This document shows, piece by piece, positions 1-8,520 of a DNA stretch of 64,000 nucleotides. The number at the start of each line of letters is the position of its first letter. The stretch's first letter is position 1. The position numbers were made by a program, and so were the translations under genes. Below the pieces are notes generated by a model. It was given only the letters and a program-made list of their open reading frames with translations, did not search any database and was not told the DNA's origin. The DNA comes from Hahella sp. HN01 (GTDB lineage Bacteria > Pseudomonadota > Gammaproteobacteria > Pseudomonadales > Oleiphilaceae). Location of the stretch: NCBI RefSeq assembly GCF_018986435.1, contig NZ_JAHMIN010000007.1, positions 91,364-155,363 on the forward strand, in the 5' to 3' direction.

Positions 1-50
1 TTTTTTCTCAAATTTTCTGGAATGAGGGAGAATAAAAATATATCCCGCCA

Positions 51-260
51 CTACTTAGGAGGGACTATGCAGTCCATCATTCTCATTCCATACTTGTGAA
101 ATTCATCCTTGCTGCCAATCATGTCCGGCATATCCTTTCCGACGCGGCTTCTACACATACTTTTAAAGCTCTTTGCCCGCTTCATACAGCTTGCGTAATT
201 TGGTGAGTGCTCATCCATGTTGTTGACTTCTAGACAAAGTCCTTCTTTTTGTGCGGACAT
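51..260 (-). pseudogene. Small Cys/Met-rich ORF, probably the 3' remnant of a longer gene
   Basis: I do not recognise this 69-codon frame. The product is hydrophilic, with four cysteines and several methionines, and ends in VPPK. The frame stays open for 25 more codons upstream (to about 335, where a TAA stops it) and that stretch also reads like protein, with residues such as LDENPVTKEELLDF. It contains no ATG, GTG or TTG, and no convincing ribosome-binding site precedes the ATG at 260. A likely reading is a gene that lost its 5' end. A genuine short gene starting at 260 remains possible. The surrounding DNA is more AT-rich than the rest of the window. Confidence 0.4.
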
Positions 261-744
261 GAAGTCAAGTAGTTCTTCTTTAGTTACGGGGTTCTCATCA
301 AGCTTGCTGAAGGAGGCTGCGTAGAGGCCTGATTGTTATGCCAATAATAATATCCTGCCGCTATGGCTAGAAGGTGCTTCATATATGCATCCTGGTACTA
401 CAATGCTATAAAAATAAAAGACTTAGCGAACACGGAACGTGCTGTCAAAGATGGTAGTGGAGCGAGAAGGGAGAAGTATGAGGGCTAACTCATAGAGTCC
501 TGCATGCCAACGCATCCGTGCCAAGTTGTCAGCATTATAAGTATCAGAACCTGGAAGGCAATATTCTGTCTAGATAATGACTGAAGTGGGTTGCAGTGTA
601 GGGGGGAACTGTGCGCGTGTTCTCAACATGGCGCTACTTACAGGGGGCGCCTCGTTATCTATGTTCTGTCGAGGTTGATGTCTATTAGGAGCGGCTATCG
701 ACTAATGCTCGTTGAGATGATTATCAGAATGTGGAGACGCTGAT
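261..744. other. Gene-poor spacer, possibly degenerate
   Basis: No convincing gene, hairpin or repeat was seen in this 484-base stretch. The minus-strand frame of the neighbouring remnant is broken by stops at 336-338 and 423-425. Further upstream in the same frame a short open stretch is present that resembles nothing I know. The region may be the decayed body of the gene whose end lies at 51-335. Confidence 0.4.
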
Positions 745-1212
745 TCAGACCCTTCCTTCACTGAGAGCAGGGCTCCTGGTTTCACGCTTTTTCCGAATAA
801 ACATAACCAAGAAACAAGTCGTGACCACTAACAGTCCAACCTTCAGGTTAAACAAAATAAACACGCTTACTCCAAAAACAAGGGCAGCCCCTCCATAAAC
901 CGGGCTTTCTTTTCTCCGTCTCGCCAGGAACGCACAGAATATGGCGGCGAGGGCGCATGAAAATGCTATGCCGTGATTGATCTGCACGGCTAACTCTTCG
1001 GTAAGCGAAAAGCCGCCAGTGATAAAAGCAGGCTCCGCGACAGGGGGAGCGATAGAGAATGCCGACAATATATGGGCGTAGAACTGTGCGAAGAAAGTCA
1101 CGTACTGATCGTTGATAGACCAATAATATTGGGTGACTCCCAGTAGAAGTACGCCTAGCGCGGCGAGAATAACGCCTGCTCCGGCTATCTTGCTGTGTCT
1201 CTTTGGCGGCAT
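745..1212 (-). CDS. Small integral membrane protein, function unknown
   Basis: The 155-residue product has a basic N-terminus (MPPKRHSK) and about four hydrophobic segments near residues 9-29, 80-97, 105-120 and 122-140. Basic stretches (ARRRKE, RKKRE) favour cytoplasmic loops and a cytoplasmic C-terminus by the positive-inside rule. The loop at about 30-75 is probably periplasmic. I recognise no family. No strong Shine-Dalgarno lies before the ATG at 1212. The next gene on the same strand is also a small membrane protein, which hints at a shared but unknown role. Confidence 0.6.
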   Translation of the reverse strand: MPPKRHSKIAGAGVILAALGVLLLGVTQYYWSINDQYVTFFAQFYAHILSAFSIAPPVAEPAFITGGFSLTEELAVQINHGIAFSCALAAIFCAFLARRRKESPVYGGAALVFGVSVFILFNLKVGLLVVTTCFLVMFIRKKRETRSPALSEGRV

Positions 1213-1373
1213 AAGTTATCAAATCTCAATCGTTCATCATGGCCACTGCGTATTGCGTGGAGCTGTCTTCCCTGACTGTCTTTGGGGAGTGAAGAAGGCG
1301 CTCAGTGTAGTCTAGCGGCGGACGGACGCCAACATTGTGAGCGTCAGATAACGATCTGTATAACAGAACCGAT

Positions 1374-1652
1374 CTAGTCAGGCTTCACGAGTCGTTTTCT
1401 TAACGATTTGATATATCTAAATAAAGCTGATCCCGTTTTAACGAGCGCGAGAGCGGCAAGGAGGTTGCCCACCAGAGAAAGAGGACTGACCAGCGTTGTG
1501 TGAATCTTTTCAATCTCGCCAATGGGGATAAGATACCAGTCAATGTCCTCATGGGATGGAAATACCAACGGGAAAGGAAGTCCGTAAGCGGCTCCGCCCA
1601 TGCAGAATTCCCATGGAATGGCTGACAAAAGGAGCATCACTACAAGAGTCAT
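1374..1652 (-). CDS. Small membrane protein, function unknown
   Basis: Starting at the ATG at 1652 (MTLVVMLLL) gives a product of about 92 residues with a hydrophobic N-terminal segment and a second one near residues 55-75 (LVGNLLAALALVKTG), ending in a basic tail (RKRLVKPD). The frame stays open upstream to 1763, but that extension is Arg-rich and unlike protein, so the internal start is preferred. No strong ribosome-binding site is visible. The family is not recognised. Confidence 0.45.
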   Translation of the reverse strand: MTLVVMLLLSAIPWEFCMGGAAYGLPFPLVFPSHEDIDWYLIPIGEIEKIHTTLVSPLSLVGNLLAALALVKTGSALFRYIKSLRKRLVKPD

Positions 1653-1805
1653 TTGTAATGGCCTGGATATGCGCACTGGCGATGTGTCCTGATGTGAAGG
1701 TACAAGGCAGGCATTATCGGGGCGGTCAAGCCGGCGTGCAACCAGGCGTGTGGCGCAATCCACGCCATAAATTGAATGGGATGGATCGCGTGGCGATAAA
1801 GTCGC

Positions 1806-2390
1806 TTAGAACGTGACGGCGCGCTCGTTCATGGGATACAGCGCGCCTTTATCGATGATGGCGACGCGGGTGGGACTAACGGAGAAAGCGCCTTGATAGC
1901 CGGTCACCTTAACCTTGGGAAAGCTCTGCTTCATCGCGTCTTTCAAGCGGCTGGCCCAGGGCGCCATTTTCCCTTCGTAACCGCCGCCGCAGGCGCAAAC
2001 GTGCAGGTTGACAAAGGTGCTGGGCAGCCCTTCTTTGGTCAGCGTGGAGGTGAGCTGATCCGGCGTATAACTTTTCCACTCGCCGCCTTCCCAGGTGTCG
2101 TTGCCGTTAACGTTGACTCTTTTCTGTTTGTTTTTCCCCATGTTGCGCTCCGAGCCGATGGTCAGGGCGTCAGCGGCTCCAGTGCCGTGGGTGACGAGAT
2201 AGAGCGTGTCGTCCTTGGTGAGCTTACTGAGACACTTGTCAATCCAGCGATACATCGCTTTGCCTTTGCCTGAAACGCACTTGTTGGCCAGTATCTGATT
2301 GACTGGAATGCCTTTCGCTTTCGCGAATCTCTCCGCGAACTCGCTCATTTCATCACTGTTTACAGGGATATAGATGTATTCATTTGCCAT
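1806..2390 (-). CDS. Candidate clan CD (caspase-fold) cysteine peptidase-like protein
   Basis: The 194-residue start MANEYIYIP at 2390 is preceded by AAGAAGG at good spacing; the longer frame up to 2582 is not needed. No signal peptide is seen. Two blocks fit the clan CD pattern. A hydrophobic strand ends in a His-Gly (LYLVTHGTG, residues ~78-86). A second hydrophobic strand ends in Cys (VNLHVCACGGG, ~133-143), preceded by a Gln-Leu helix-like stretch. This resembles the His/Cys dyad of caspase-like and RTX-toxin (C80) self-cleaving domains. Lys/Asn-rich loops lie between the blocks. A lipoprotein gene lies upstream on the same strand. The fold is inferred from motif spacing only; substrate and export route are unknown. 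Confidence 0.5.
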   Translation of the reverse strand: MANEYIYIPVNSDEMSEFAERFAKAKGIPVNQILANKCVSGKGKAMYRWIDKCLSKLTKDDTLYLVTHGTGAADALTIGSERNMGKNKQKRVNVNGNDTWEGGEWKSYTPDQLTSTLTKEGLPSTFVNLHVCACGGGYEGKMAPWASRLKDAMKQSFPKVKVTGYQGAFSVSPTRVAIIDKGALYPMNERAVTF

Positions 2391-2523
2391 GGTGTTAGCC
2401 TTCTTGTTGATGATAGCGTCGCCGCTCAGAGTTATTGATAGATTCTGATAACTCTGAAAGCGCTCACCCACGAGGAAGGCCGTCGGCTGAAATAAGGAAA
2501 GATTGTGCAAATTCAAAAGCCGC

Positions 2524-2742
2524 TTACGGCTTCTGTTTCGCCAGCTCTTTTCGGCGCCTTTCGTAATCGTCGTAACTTTCATTCGCCTGCCTCATGCAGG
2601 CTTCGTACTGTGATTGTTCAATATATTTTTCGCACTGTTGTCTTTGGTTTTCCCGTACGGCGTAGTAAGCCTGCTTGGTCGAGCAGGCCTGGATAAGCAG
2701 TGCGCCGCCGACGAGTAGAAGCAGCTGGGTGGCTCTATGCAT
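2524..2742 (-). CDS. Small lipoprotein
   Basis: The product is about 72 residues with an N-terminal hydrophobic signal and a lipobox ending in IQAC, followed by a charged Gln/Glu/Arg-rich body predicted helical, with two further cysteines about 13 residues apart that could form a disulfide. Two in-frame ATGs (2748 and 2742) are present. The AAAGGGAG Shine-Dalgarno abuts the first and sits 6 bases before the second, so 2742 is chosen. It should be an outer-membrane or periplasm-anchored lipoprotein. The function is unknown. Confidence 0.65.
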   Translation of the reverse strand: MHRATQLLLLVGGALLIQACSTKQAYYAVRENQRQQCEKYIEQSQYEACMRQANESYDDYERRRKELAKQKP

Positions 2743-2810
2743 GTTCATCTCCCTTTAATTTCTGCTTTGCGACTCCGGTTGAGCGCATTGAATGATGACG
2801 CTGGGTCCCG

Positions 2811-3122
2811 CTAGTTTTTCGGTCTGTATTTATCCATCACCTGATCAAGTCTGTCGTTGGTGATCTCTGGGTTGGCTTGTTGCAGACAGGGTAAGAGCAC
2901 GGATTTATTCATGCGTTCTCTGGCTTTTGTGGGCGTTTGGCCTTGTGGAACCGGATGGACGTCGTTGAAGCAGGCGACGAATTGGTCCGGCGTTACGCCT
3001 AACTCCCGGCTGATATCAGCGACAGGGCGCTTGGGATCGTTCTTCAGCATGGGCGCTTCCGCGGCCAGGGCCGGCAATGCGAAAAGGCAGAGTGTGAGCG
3101 CCAGGATGCGTTGGTTCGACAT
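2811..3122 (-). CDS. Small exported protein with paired cysteines
   Basis: The 103-residue product starts at MSNQRI (3122), preceded by GAGGAGA; the frame upstream to 3209 is not needed. Residues 1-20 form a Sec signal peptide with a probable ALA-A cleavage site. The mature part contains two cysteines, an LGVTPDQFVACF segment and a DRLDQVMDKYRPKN tail, and looks helical. It is probably periplasmic. I recognise no family. It is divergent from the TAXI/TRAP genes, and the two palindromes at 3215-3267 lie in the shared upstream region. Confidence 0.6.
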   Translation of the reverse strand: MSNQRILALTLCLFALPALAAEAPMLKNDPKRPVADISRELGVTPDQFVACFNDVHPVPQGQTPTKARERMNKSVLLPCLQQANPEITNDRLDQVMDKYRPKN

Positions 3123-3214
3123 AGGAAAGGTCTCCTCATTCAACGTTTTATTACGGCTTGCTTGCATTGATGGTGTCGTCACGGTTTTCAAGCATAAAGC
3201 CACATTCATTGGTC

Positions 3215-3235
3215 GATAAGCAAAATTTTGCCTAT
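3215..3235. promoter_or_regulatory. Palindromic operator candidate, copy 1
   Basis: This 21-bp element begins GATAAGC and ends GCCTAT, with the perfect palindrome GCAAAATTTTGC at 3220-3231. It matches the element at 3247-3267 at 17 of 21 positions in the same orientation, 32 bp (about three helical turns) away. It lies upstream of the TAXI receptor and also upstream of the divergent exported-protein gene. Confidence 0.5.
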
Positions 3236-3246
3236 AAAGTTTTAGC

Positions 3247-3267
3247 GATAAGCCAAAATTAGCTTAT
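3247..3267. promoter_or_regulatory. Palindromic operator candidate, copy 2
   Basis: This is the second copy of the element at 3215-3235. ATAAGC (3248-3253) and GCTTAT (3262-3267) form an inverted repeat around an AT-rich centre. No regulator gene is adjacent in the window. Confidence 0.5.
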
Positions 3268-3395
3268 GGCGCTTTTTGTATTTTAGTTGGCTTCTTTATA
3301 AATCAGTAAGTTGTGTGAAGGTGGTAAGCGGCATGACCTTTGCGAAGCATTTGAACGCCTGTGACTTAAAAAAATAAAACTTTGAGGTATTCAGT

Positions 3396-4409
3396 ATGAA
3401 TCGGTATATCCGACTAATCTCTCTCACCCTTTCCGTTCTGTCCTTTTCTGTGTTCTCTTCTGGCCTGCGCGCCGCGGAAGAGAAGAATTACATCATGGCG
3501 ACCGCCAGCACAGGAGGTACTTACTATCCCGTTGGCGTCGCAATCGCCACGTTGACGAAAGTAAAGCTGCAGCCGACGCATAAAATCGGCATATCCGCCA
3601 TCAGTTCCGCAGGGTCTGCGGAAAACATCAAATTGATGCGTGATAACGAAGCGCAGTTCTCCATCCTGCAGGGGCTTTTCGGCAAATATGCGTGGGAAGG
3701 CTCTGGTGTGTTCGCCAATGAAGGCAAGCAACGCAACATCCGCTCCATCACCATGTTGTGGCAGAACGTCGAGCATTTCGTATTGGACAACAAATACGTC
3801 AAAACCGGCACCATCAGCGATCTGGTCAACGCCAAGGGCGAACGTCTGGCTCTGGGATCCAAGAACTCCGGCACTATTGAGTCCAACCGCACCATCCTCG
3901 CCAACTTCGGCCTGGATCTGGATAAAGACTTTGATCTTTTGTACGCCGGCTACGGTCCCAGCAGCCAGGCGCTGCAAGACGGCAAAGTCGTGGGCATGGG
4001 GACGCCGGCCGGCGTTCCAGTGGGGGCGGTGATTAACGCCTTCGCGCAACGCTCCGATATCACCCTGCTGTCTTTCACGCCGGAGCAAATCCAGCGGGCG
4101 GACAATGGCTTTGATCTGTGGACGCCTTTCACTGTTAAAGCTGGCGTATATCCAGGCGTGAACAAAGATATCGTTACTATCGCCCAGCCTAACTTCCTGG
4201 CGGTGCGCGACGACATCGACGAGGAAACCGTCTATCTCCTGACCAAGGCGATTTATGAAAACCTGCCTTTCCTGAACAGCATCCACAAGGCCACCAGCGA
4301 CATGGCGCTGGAAAAGGCGATCGCCGGTCTGCCGATTCCATTGCACCCTGGCGCAATTCGCTACTACAAAGAACAAGGACTGAATATTCCTGACCGGCTG
4401 ATGAAATAA
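3396..4409 (+). CDS. TRAP transporter solute receptor, TAXI family
   Basis: This 337-residue periplasmic receptor delivers a substrate, often a C4/C5-dicarboxylate or glutamate-like acid in this family, to the membrane permease encoded next. Residues 1-26 are a Sec signal peptide ending in RAA. The mature protein opens with MATASTGGTYYPVG, the TAXI hallmark that places ligand-contact residues near the N-terminus, and continues with ISSAGSAENIKLM and an NSGTIESNR segment. The length fits the family. GAGGT precedes the ATG. The ligand cannot be read from the sequence. Palindromes at 3215-3267 may control it. A strong hairpin separates it from the permease, as expected if the receptor is made in excess. 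Confidence 0.92.
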   Translation: MNRYIRLISLTLSVLSFSVFSSGLRAAEEKNYIMATASTGGTYYPVGVAIATLTKVKLQPTHKIGISAISSAGSAENIKLMRDNEAQFSILQGLFGKYAWEGSGVFANEGKQRNIRSITMLWQNVEHFVLDNKYVKTGTISDLVNAKGERLALGSKNSGTIESNRTILANFGLDLDKDFDLLYAGYGPSSQALQDGKVVGMGTPAGVPVGAVINAFAQRSDITLLSFTPEQIQRADNGFDLWTPFTVKAGVYPGVNKDIVTIAQPNFLAVRDDIDEETVYLLTKAIYENLPFLNSIHKATSDMALEKAIAGLPIPLHPGAIRYYKEQGLNIPDRLMK

Positions 4410-4432
4410 CAGCCTCCATCACTGAGTCACAA

Positions 4433-4450
4433 CGGGGGACGCGTCCCCCG
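4433..4450 (+). promoter_or_regulatory. Intercistronic GC-rich hairpin
   Basis: An 18-base perfect palindrome, CGGGGGAC followed by GCGTCCCCCG, lies between the receptor stop and the permease start and is not followed by a U-run. It could stabilise the 3' end of the receptor mRNA or partly terminate transcription, giving more receptor than permease. Confidence 0.6.
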
Positions 4451-4469
4451 CTTACTTTGGAGATTTGTA

Positions 4470-6557
4470 ATGAGTCAGTCTGCGACGGAGTGGAGTCAGC
4501 TCCGTGACAGCCGCATGTTTTTTTATGTGGCTGTCGTAGTGTCCCTGATCCATATCGTTATCAACATGACCGGCTGGATCAGCGGTTTTTGGCCTAACGT
4601 CATTCATTTCATTGGATTCGCCTGGCTATGCGTGGGCTGGTATGTCTCCAAAGACGCCAGCAAAACGTTGAAAGCGTTCAACTACGCCTTGGCTGCGGCC
4701 GCAACGGCGGCGACGCTTTGGCTGTTTTTCAGCGAGGACATTATTTATGAGCGCGGTCTTCATTTAAGCTGGGCGGACTGGCTGGCCGGATGCGTGGTGG
4801 TGCTGTCTTCGCTGGAGTTGACCCGGCGCATGGCGGGCTGGCTGATACCCACGCTGATTATTATCGCGTTGGGCTACGTCGCATGGTGGGGACAGTACCT
4901 TCCCGGTGTGTTCCGTTTCAGTGGTCTGAGTTTGGAAACCATCATGTTTCGCAGTCTTTTCGGCGATGACGGCATGTTTGGAAGCATTGCGACCATTTCC
5001 TCCAGCTTCGTGATGATGTTCATTCTGTTCGGCGCTTTTCTGGTGCGCTCGGGCGCTGGGGATTTCATTATCGATCTGGCCAAACGCTCCGCAGGCAAGA
5101 TGCACGGCGGACCGGGTCTCATCGCGGTTATTGCTTCCGGTCTCACAGGCACTATTTCCGGCTCTGCGGTGGCCAATACCGCCTCAACCGGCGTCATCAC
5201 CATTCCTTTGATGAAAAAGGCGGGGTATTCGCCGCGTTTTTCCGCTGGCGTTGAGGCCGCCGCCTCTACCGGAGGGCAACTCATGCCGCCGATCATGGGG
5301 GCTGGAGCCTTTGTCATGGCCAACTACACCCAGATTCCTTACACGGACATCGTGGTTGTGTCGTTTCTGCCGGCGTTGCTGTACTTCCTGACAATAGCGG
5401 CTTTTGTGCGACTGCAGGCTAAGAAAGAAGGCCTGAAACCTATCGAGGACAGTAACCCGGAACCGTTGTCAGTGTTGATGAAGCGGGGCGGTTACTCCTT
5501 TCTGGTTCCGATTGTACTGTTGATCGGGCTGCTCATATGGGGATTGAGCCCCACTTATGCGGCGGGCTTCGCGATCCTGGCGGTGATTGGCTCTTCCTGG
5601 CTGACGCCTAACCGCATGGGCCCGGCGGCTGTCTGCGAGGCGCTGGCGTTGGGCGCCAAGAATATGGTGATGACTGCGCTGTTACTGATCAGCGTGGGGC
5701 TGATTGTCAACGTGGTGGCCACGACCGGCATCGGCAATACTTTCTCATTCATGATCGTGCAATGGGCGGGAGGACAATTGTGGATCGCCATCGTACTGAT
5801 CGCCCTGGCTTCCTTAGTGCTGGGCATGGGGCTGCCGGTGACGGCGGCGTACATCATGGTGGCGACGATCGCTGCGCCGGCGTTGCAGCAACTGATTCTG
5901 CAAAACCAGTTGGTGGATTTGCTGGTAGCCGGACAATTGCCGGAGACTGCGCGTGTGACGCTGCAGTTTATGGCGGGCGTGACGGATGTGGATCTCAGTC
6001 AGCCGATTCCTTACGATCAAGCCGCCGCGCTGGTGGGGGGCATCAGTCGGGATATCCTGCCGACGCTGCTGGATGTGGCGATTGCGCCGGAAATGATTAC
6101 CCTGGCGCTGTTGTCCGCGCACATGATCATTTTCTGGTTGTCTCAGGACAGTAACGTTACGCCGCCAGTCTGTTTGACCGCCTTTACCGCTGCGGCCATC
6201 GCCAAGACTTCGCCGATGTCAGCCGGGCTGTCCGCGTGGAGTCTGGCGAAAGCCTTGTATATCGTTCCGTTCCTGTTCGCCTACACTCCGTTTTTGAGCG
6301 GCGACTGGGGCGAGGCGCTGCAGATCTTCGTGTTCTCCGCATTTGGTTTGTACGCCTTCGCCGCCGTGTTTGTGGGCTGGCTGGGACAGGCGTTGAATCC
6401 AGTCATGCGATTGCTGGTTTGCGCCGCCGCGCTGTTGTTGCTCTGGCCGCTGTCGCTTTGGTGGCATCTTGGCGGCCTTGGCATGTTGATCGCACTGCGT
6501 TTACTGAACCGCTCGCGCGCGTCGTCAGACGACGCGACGCCACTGCAGACACCCTAG
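4470..6557 (+). CDS. TRAP transporter fused permease (DctQM type)
   Basis: This 695-residue integral membrane protein combines the small (DctQ-like, about residues 1-120) and large (DctM-like, about 125-650) TRAP subunits, as is usual for TAXI systems. It should use the sodium gradient to import ligand from the preceding receptor. Typical features are the many hydrophobic segments, the IASGLTGTISGSAVANTAST loop and the GAGAFVMANYTQIPY segment, plus GMGLPVTAAYI in the second half. GGAG precedes the ATG. It follows the receptor by 60 bases and is surely co-transcribed. The last 50 residues (MRLLVCAAALLLLWPLSL) form an extra membrane segment and a short Arg/Ser tail. Confidence 0.92.
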   Translation: MSQSATEWSQLRDSRMFFYVAVVVSLIHIVINMTGWISGFWPNVIHFIGFAWLCVGWYVSKDASKTLKAFNYALAAAATAATLWLFFSEDIIYERGLHLSWADWLAGCVVVLSSLELTRRMAGWLIPTLIIIALGYVAWWGQYLPGVFRFSGLSLETIMFRSLFGDDGMFGSIATISSSFVMMFILFGAFLVRSGAGDFIIDLAKRSAGKMHGGPGLIAVIASGLTGTISGSAVANTASTGVITIPLMKKAGYSPRFSAGVEAAASTGGQLMPPIMGAGAFVMANYTQIPYTDIVVVSFLPALLYFLTIAAFVRLQAKKEGLKPIEDSNPEPLSVLMKRGGYSFLVPIVLLIGLLIWGLSPTYAAGFAILAVIGSSWLTPNRMGPAAVCEALALGAKNMVMTALLLISVGLIVNVVATTGIGNTFSFMIVQWAGGQLWIAIVLIALASLVLGMGLPVTAAYIMVATIAAPALQQLILQNQLVDLLVAGQLPETARVTLQFMAGVTDVDLSQPIPYDQAAALVGGISRDILPTLLDVAIAPEMITLALLSAHMIIFWLSQDSNVTPPVCLTAFTAAAIAKTSPMSAGLSAWSLAKALYIVPFLFAYTPFLSGDWGEALQIFVFSAFGLYAFAAVFVGWLGQALNPVMRLLVCAAALLLLWPLSLWWHLGGLGMLIALRLLNRSRASSDDATPLQTP

Positions 6558-6799
6558 CTCCCAGGCCTTCTAGGCCGTAAAGGAAGGCATTCTCCACTTT
6601 CACACCAAGCCATGGACGGCTTCATTTCTCCGGCGCCGGAGAGTCTCCTGTTTCAACGCTTTTACTCTTTTTCACGACGCTGTATTCTCGACCGATTCAA
6701 TTTGTATGACAGCGGCCGCCTGACGCGACTGCTTTGCATAAAATATGGCGTCTACACTCTCCTCCAATGTGAGGCGCGACAACCTCAAGGGAAGCTCAT

Positions 6800-8326
6800 A
6801 TGTCCAGAACAACCATCAGCACGGGCGAAATTCAGTTTAAAACCAAAGATGCCGGCGACAAGAAAGCGACGCCAGCCAATCAACCCTGTCACATCGTGGT
6901 GTTGGGGGATTTCAGCGGCCGCGGACATCGTGGCGCGCATGAACCGGAGACGCTGGCGAAACGCAAACTGATTGAAGTGGACCGGGATAATTATGACGAC
7001 GTTTTCGAGCAGTTGAAGGTGGAGCTGGATATTCCTGTCATCGATGACGTCATTCGTTTTCGCGAGCTGGATGATATGCATCCGGATTATATCTATGACC
7101 GCACCGCACTGTTTGAGAAGTTCAAAAGCCTGAAGCGTCGTCTCAAGAGTAACGATACTTTCCAGGCGGCGGCGGATGAAATCCGCGGCTGGAGTGGTTC
7201 CGCTCCAAAAGCGGAAACGTCTGTGACGGAGGCTAAGCCGTCTAATGTGGGCGGCTCCAGCGACAGCGGGTCTCTGTTGGAAAGCCTGTTGGACAGCACA
7301 TCTGGCGTTCAGCGCTCCAGTAACGCTTTTGACGTGCGCACGCTGGTGCAGGAAATCTTTGCGCCCTATGTGAGCCAGGGGCCGGACCCACGCCAGCAGG
7401 AAATGCTGGAGGCTGTGGACCAGGCCGCCAGCGACCTGATGCGCAAAATCATGCATCACAGCGCTTTTCATGCCTTGGAAGCGAGCTGGCGCGGGCTGTA
7501 TTTGTTGGTGCGCAGGCTGGAGACGGATGCAAACCTGCGCGTTTTCATCGTCGATGCGACGCGTCAAGAGCTGATAGCCGACGCGAACGCCGCGGAATCT
7601 ATCGACGAAACCGGACTGTACAAGTTGCTGGTGGAAAAGCGCAGCGCCAGCGGCGCTACGCCATTCAGCATGATCCTCGCTGACTATGCCTTCGGACCGG
7701 AGACGGAGTCGCTGAACTTTCTTTCCACACTGGCGGGTTCCGCCCATGTGATCGGAGCCGCGGCATTGACCGGCGGCGCGGCGGCGCTGGCGGGATGCGG
7801 CGATTTGGCTGCGACCCCTGACCCGGATGACTGGAGCGACGCCGTCGATGCGGAATTCTCTGAACACTGGAAAACCGTGAGGGAGCAGGTTTGCGCCGGC
7901 AGTCTGGCGATGGTGGCGCCGCGGGTATTGCTGCGCATGCCCTATGGCAAACGCACCTCTCGTACGGAGCGCTTTGATTTTGAAGAGCTGCCGGAACGTA
8001 ATCGACATGCTTTCTACCTGTGGGGCAACGGCGCCTGGTTGGCGGTAATGCTGCTGGCGCAACACTATACGGATTTCGGCTGGAATTTTGTTCCGGGTAA
8101 AAAGCAGCAGGTGGACCGCCTGCCTTTGCACGTTTACAGCGAAGATGGCGAATCCGTGGTGACGCCTTGCGCGGAGATTAACATCACCGACTCAGCGGTG
8201 CGGGCGCTGAGTCAGGCTGGCTTGATGGCGGTGCGTTCCATCGTGGGTAAAGACAGTGTGCTGATACCGAATTTCCGTTCGATCGCCACGGCCAGCCCCG
8301 ACCTTAATGGTCCTTGGAACGCATGA
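6800..8326 (+). CDS. Fused TssB/TssC-like contractile-sheath protein, orphan
   Basis: The 508-residue product joins two type VI secretion sheath families. Residues 1-115 resemble the small sheath protein TssB/VipA: HIVVLGDFSGRG, then a VDRDNYDDVFEQLKVEL block and a FRELDDMHPDYI motif. A Ser/Gly-rich linker (~120-175) follows. Residues ~180-505 resemble TssC/VipB, with HHSAFHALEASWRGLYLLV, an ELIADAN-type segment and LLRMPYGKRT. TssB and TssC normally come from separate genes of about 165 and 490 residues, so both halves are shortened here. AAGGGAAG precedes the ATG. No other T6SS gene lies in the window. It may be a sheath relative used in a different assembly or a component encoded away from its cluster; the family call is firm, the role is not. 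Confidence 0.75.
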   Translation: MSRTTISTGEIQFKTKDAGDKKATPANQPCHIVVLGDFSGRGHRGAHEPETLAKRKLIEVDRDNYDDVFEQLKVELDIPVIDDVIRFRELDDMHPDYIYDRTALFEKFKSLKRRLKSNDTFQAAADEIRGWSGSAPKAETSVTEAKPSNVGGSSDSGSLLESLLDSTSGVQRSSNAFDVRTLVQEIFAPYVSQGPDPRQQEMLEAVDQAASDLMRKIMHHSAFHALEASWRGLYLLVRRLETDANLRVFIVDATRQELIADANAAESIDETGLYKLLVEKRSASGATPFSMILADYAFGPETESLNFLSTLAGSAHVIGAAALTGGAAALAGCGDLAATPDPDDWSDAVDAEFSEHWKTVREQVCAGSLAMVAPRVLLRMPYGKRTSRTERFDFEELPERNRHAFYLWGNGAWLAVMLLAQHYTDFGWNFVPGKKQQVDRLPLHVYSEDGESVVTPCAEINITDSAVRALSQAGLMAVRSIVGKDSVLIPNFRSIATASPDLNGPWNA

Positions 8327-8418
8327 GTCGTGAACAGCCTGTCGATATGGATATGTTGATAATCTGGCGCAGGGACGCGCCAGGATGGCGGCAAGCCTCT
8401 GGAGATAAGGCTGTATAG
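8323..8418 (+). CDS. Candidate 31-codon ORF coupled to the sheath-like gene
   Basis: The ATG at 8323 overlaps the stop of the preceding gene (ATGA), a typical arrangement for translational coupling. It encodes a 31-residue product rich in Met, Trp and Arg. A 7-bp hairpin (CTGGCGC/GCGCCAG, 8364-8383) lies inside it. Nothing else supports it; it may be chance. Confidence 0.2.
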   Translation: MSREQPVDMDMLIIWRRDAPGWRQASGDKAV

Positions 8419-8520
8419 ACGCATGCCCTAAGGCTCAGGCGGATAACAGGTAGACAAAAGGAAACACAGGCTTGCTCTTGGTGATGATGACAGGCGGAGA
8501 GTGAGCCAGTAAGCAGTAGT

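Noticed and set aside
3414-4376. 320-codon frame opposite the TAXI receptor
   Set aside because: The plus-strand frame has a signal peptide, ribosome-binding site and family motifs; the other does not.
6785-8131. 448-codon frame opposite the sheath-like gene
   Set aside because: The plus-strand product has clear TssB/TssC motifs; the minus-strand product is Arg/His/Gln-rich and matches nothing.
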